A DNA stretch of 14,293 nt from DASRVA01 sp035687745 (lineage in GTDB: Bacteria > Gemmatimonadota > Gemmatimonadetes > JACCXV01 > JAHWKZ01): contig DASRVA010000121.1 of assembly GCA_035687745.1 (NCBI GenBank), forward strand, positions 1 to 14,293, given 5' to 3'. Numbering within the stretch: position 1 is the stretch's first letter; every line of letters starts with the position of its first letter. Under the pieces are notes generated by a model. That model ran no database searches, was not told the origin of the DNA, and was given only the letters and a program-made list of their open reading frames with translations. Both the position numbers and the translations under genes were made by a program. This document shows, in pieces, positions 12,771-14,293 of this stretch.

Positions 12771-13370
12771 ATGGCAGTCGACGGAAAAACGCGGGAAGAC
12801 GCCTGGCGTCTCGTCAAAGAGTATACCGAGAGCCCCAGCCTGCGAGCGCACATGCTGGCCGTGGAAGCGGCCATGCGAGGCTATGCCGAGCAGTTCGGGG
12901 AGGATGTCGAGACCTGGGGCATGGTGGGTTTGCTCCATGACTTCGATTACGAGAAGCACCAGGGGCCCAACGGCCACCCGTTCGTCGGGGTTCAGATTCT
13001 GGACAAGCAGGGCTACCCACGCGAGTTCCGCCGCGCCATCCTCTCGCACGCCGACTACACGGGTGTTCCGCGTGAATCGCGGCTGGAGAAGGCGCTGTAC
13101 GCGGTGGACGAGCTGTGCGGCTTCCTGGTGGCCTGCGCGATGGTGCGGCCGAGCCGGTCGTTCAGCGACCTGTCGGTGCCGTCGGTCAAGAAGAAGCTCA
13201 AGGACAAGAGCTTCTGCGCACCGGTGGATCGCGGGGAGCTCGAGCGGGGGGCGAAGGACCTCGGCGTTCCCTTCGACAAGCACATCCAGAACGTGATCCG
13301 CTTCCTCGAGCCGGTCGAGAAGGATCTCGGGTTGGGCGAGCCGAAGCCCGCCAAGGCGAAGAAGGGCTAG
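12771..13370 (+). CDS. HD-superfamily hydrolase (COG2316-like)
   Basis: The 199-residue protein carries an HD metal-dependent phosphohydrolase domain. The metal ligands are visible in order: H27 in LRAHMLAVE, the paired H56-D57 in GLLHDFDYEKH, H69 in NGHPFVG, H93 in ILSHADYTG and D113 in ALYAVDELCGFLVA. This pattern matches the COG2316 predicted hydrolases, whose substrates are not known; cyclic or simple nucleotides are typical of the wider superfamily. The C-terminal half (125-185) has LSVPSVKKKLKDKSF and a helix, and the protein ends in a lysine-rich tail KPAKAKKG. GAAGGA (12761-12766) precedes the ATG by 4 bases. The gene is transcribed divergently from E1, from its own promoter, and its TAG stop falls in a CTAG palindrome shared with the opposite gene. 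Confidence 0.9.
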   Translation: MAVDGKTREDAWRLVKEYTESPSLRAHMLAVEAAMRGYAEQFGEDVETWGMVGLLHDFDYEKHQGPNGHPFVGVQILDKQGYPREFRRAILSHADYTGVPRESRLEKALYAVDELCGFLVACAMVRPSRSFSDLSVPSVKKKLKDKSFCAPVDRGELERGAKDLGVPFDKHIQNVIRFLEPVEKDLGLGEPKPAKAKKG

Positions 13371-13807
13371 CCGGCGCGCGCCGCTTCGGCGGCTTCGATC
13401 CGGACCACCGCCTGCCTCGAGATGTAGACCGAGATCAGGTTGCCGGTCCGGACGAGGGGCTTGAGGAAGAATCCCGGGCGCGTCCGGAGCGGGCCGTCCA
13501 TCACGCCCTCGATTATCTCCCCCCATACGAACTGGACCCGCACGACGGGGCCGGCCGGCCGAGGCGGCTCCTCGGGGTCCGCCCGGCGGTGGCTCCGCAT
13601 GAGCCCGAGCTCACGTACGAAGAAGATCGCGTGGACCTCGTACATGTCGATGTCGTGGATCTCGACCATGCTGCCGCCGCGGTCCACCTCTCTCAGCCGG
13701 AGGCTGGCCCCGCCCGGATGGAAGTTGCTCGCCAGGCCGGCAAATCGCCTCCCGTCCCCCATGACGACGACGGCGGCGTGCCCCTTCTCGGCGGAGGGTC
13801 CGAACAT
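13367..13807 (-). CDS. Two-repeat protein of unknown function (possibly DUF6982-like)
   Basis: The 146-residue protein seems to be built of two related beta-rich units. Unit one runs from AAVVVMGDGRRFAGLASNFHPGG (11-33) to VEIHDIDMYEVHAIFFVRE (48-66). Unit two runs from VVRVQFVWGEIIEGVMDGPL (88-107) through PGFFLKPLV to ISVYISRQAVVRIEAA (125-140). Each has a strand pair around a G-E/R-x-x-x-G turn and ends in a hydrophobic strand with a V-x-x-I/V-x-F-like close. This layout recalls small barrel domains such as DUF6982 or PilZ-like proteins of Acidobacteria and Deltaproteobacteria; I offer the family name with reserve. No signal peptide. A 15-residue charged, proline-rich linker separates the units. 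ATG 13807 lacks a clear ribosome binding site. The TAG stop shares CTAG (13367-13370) with the HD gene. Confidence 0.75.
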   Translation of the reverse strand: MFGPSAEKGHAAVVVMGDGRRFAGLASNFHPGGASLRLREVDRGGSMVEIHDIDMYEVHAIFFVRELGLMRSHRRADPEEPPRPAGPVVRVQFVWGEIIEGVMDGPLRTRPGFFLKPLVRTGNLISVYISRQAVVRIEAAEAARAG

Positions 13808-13922
13808 GGGCGGGCCGAGTGCAAGGTCCGCGCCAGCGGTCGACCCTCATCGGCGTCGACGTTAGACAGCCTACAACCGGCCGCCTGGAGACACGATAAC
13901 CTTGATATGCATCCTGCGGTGA

Positions 13923-13949
13923 GGCCGGCCTCGCCGGCCCCCTCGGGGG
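13923..13949 (+). other. Two overlapping GC-rich hairpins in the leader of the lipoprotein gene
   Basis: GGCCGGC (13923-13929) pairs with GCCGGCC (13933-13939) around a 3-base loop. CCCCC (13938-13942) can pair with GGGGG (13945-13949). The two share bases 13938-13939, so the full stems exclude each other. They lie 30-57 bases before the start codon; no T tract follows. Confidence 0.4.
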
Positions 13950-13969
13950 CGCAGCGACGAACCTTGGAT

Positions 13970-13974
13970 GGAGG
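13970..13974 (+). promoter_or_regulatory. Ribosome binding site of the terminal lipoprotein gene
   Basis: A perfect GGAGG lies five bases before ATG 13980. It fixes the start of a gene that is truncated by the window end. Confidence 0.85.
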
Positions 13975-13979
13975 TTACG

Positions 13980-14293
13980 ATGAGAATTGACCGATGGACA
14001 TGGATCACGCTGATGGTGGCGCTCTCGGTCGCCACGGCTTGTACGAGCACTCAGGAACGCGAGTCCGGGGATACGGTGGAGAACGAAGGTGGGGTCGTCG
14101 AGGAGACGGGCGAAGCCGCAGAAGCGGTGGGCGAGGAGGTTCAGGACGTGGCCGACCAGGCCGAGAACGCCCTCGACGACGAGGTGACCGTGACGCTCTC
14201 GCCCGTCTCGGGGAGCGGCGTCACCGGCGACGCCGATTTCCGGTCAAGCGGCGCCTCGACGCGTGTCGAGGTCGAGCTGAGCGGGTTGACCGC
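13980..14293 (+). CDS. Lipoprotein with Cu/Zn superoxide dismutase-like start, 3' truncated
   Basis: The frame from ATG 13980 stays open to the window end (104 codons). The product begins MRIDRWTWITLMVALSVATAC, a lipoprotein signal with the cysteine at residue 21. A strongly acidic linker follows (22-68), made of E, D, A, V and G with a repeating EEV/EAA character that may form a helix. Near residue 70 a beta domain starts: VTVTLSPVSGSGVTGDADF and then TRVEVELSGLT. This matches the first strands of Cu/Zn superoxide dismutases (strand, GxVxG turn, strand, V-x-V-x-x-x-L-x-G-L before the P-G-x-H-G-F-H metal segment). The metal-binding histidines lie beyond the window, so a CHRD or other beta-sandwich domain is equally possible. 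It is divergent from the two-repeat gene, across a 172-bp gap. Confidence 0.8.
   Translation, partial: MRIDRWTWITLMVALSVATACTSTQERESGDTVENEGGVVEETGEAAEAVGEEVQDVADQAENALDDEVTVTLSPVSGSGVTGDADFRSSGASTRVEVELSGLT

Overview
The window is a gene-dense stretch of a very GC-rich bacterial genome (well over 60% G+C by eye). It holds 18 protein genes, including fragments cut off at both ends, and no RNA gene, CRISPR array or insertion sequence that I can see. GTG and TTG starts, lipoproteins, a fused 2-oxoacid dehydrogenase E1 and a matrixin-type lipoprotein suggest an uncultivated soil or aquatic lineage such as Gemmatimonadota, Acidobacteriota or a relative. That placement is inference; no marker gene here fixes it.

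Region 1 (1-6059). The 3' end of a probable mutY runs rightward. It meets a leftward block that reads, in transcription order: matrixin-like lipoprotein protease, HEPN-domain protein, SAM methyltransferase, NodI-like ABC ATPase, NodJ-like ABC permease, eIF2B/MtnA-fold protein, family 2 glycosyltransferase. The last six genes overlap by 4 bp or are separated by 4-18 bp, so they look like one operon. A hairpin separates the protease from them.

Region 2 (6060-9291). A 266-bp divergent gap leads rightward to a COG2945-type alpha/beta hydrolase. Leftward lies a TPM-domain membrane protein, a nucleotidyltransferase-fold protein and a LemA lipoprotein. LemA and TPM proteins are a familiar pair; the nucleotidyltransferase between them is the unusual part.

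Region 3 (9292-12659). A leftward pair encodes a LysM protein without a signal peptide and a small lipoprotein, overlapping by 4 bp. Upstream of them a 713-residue fused E1 alpha/beta thiamine-diphosphate dehydrogenase overlaps a YjbQ-family gene by 4 bp. That family is linked to thiamine-phosphate synthesis, so the pairing may join a cofactor function to the enzyme that uses it.

Region 4 (12660-14293). Divergent promoters serve E1 (leftward) and an HD-domain hydrolase (rightward). The HD gene ends on a CTAG palindrome that also supplies the stop codon of a leftward two-repeat protein of unknown function. The window closes with the 5' part of a lipoprotein gene with a Cu/Zn superoxide dismutase-like beginning, preceded by a strong ribosome binding site and two possible leader hairpins.

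Six gene pairs share the NTGA stop/start overlap (GTGA three times, ATGA twice, TTGA once). This fixed several starts that plain ORF calling would place too far upstream. I see no complete defence system or mobile element. The best candidates for something undescribed are the HEPN/methyltransferase/ABC/eIF2B-like/glycosyltransferase operon and the E1-YjbQ coupling.
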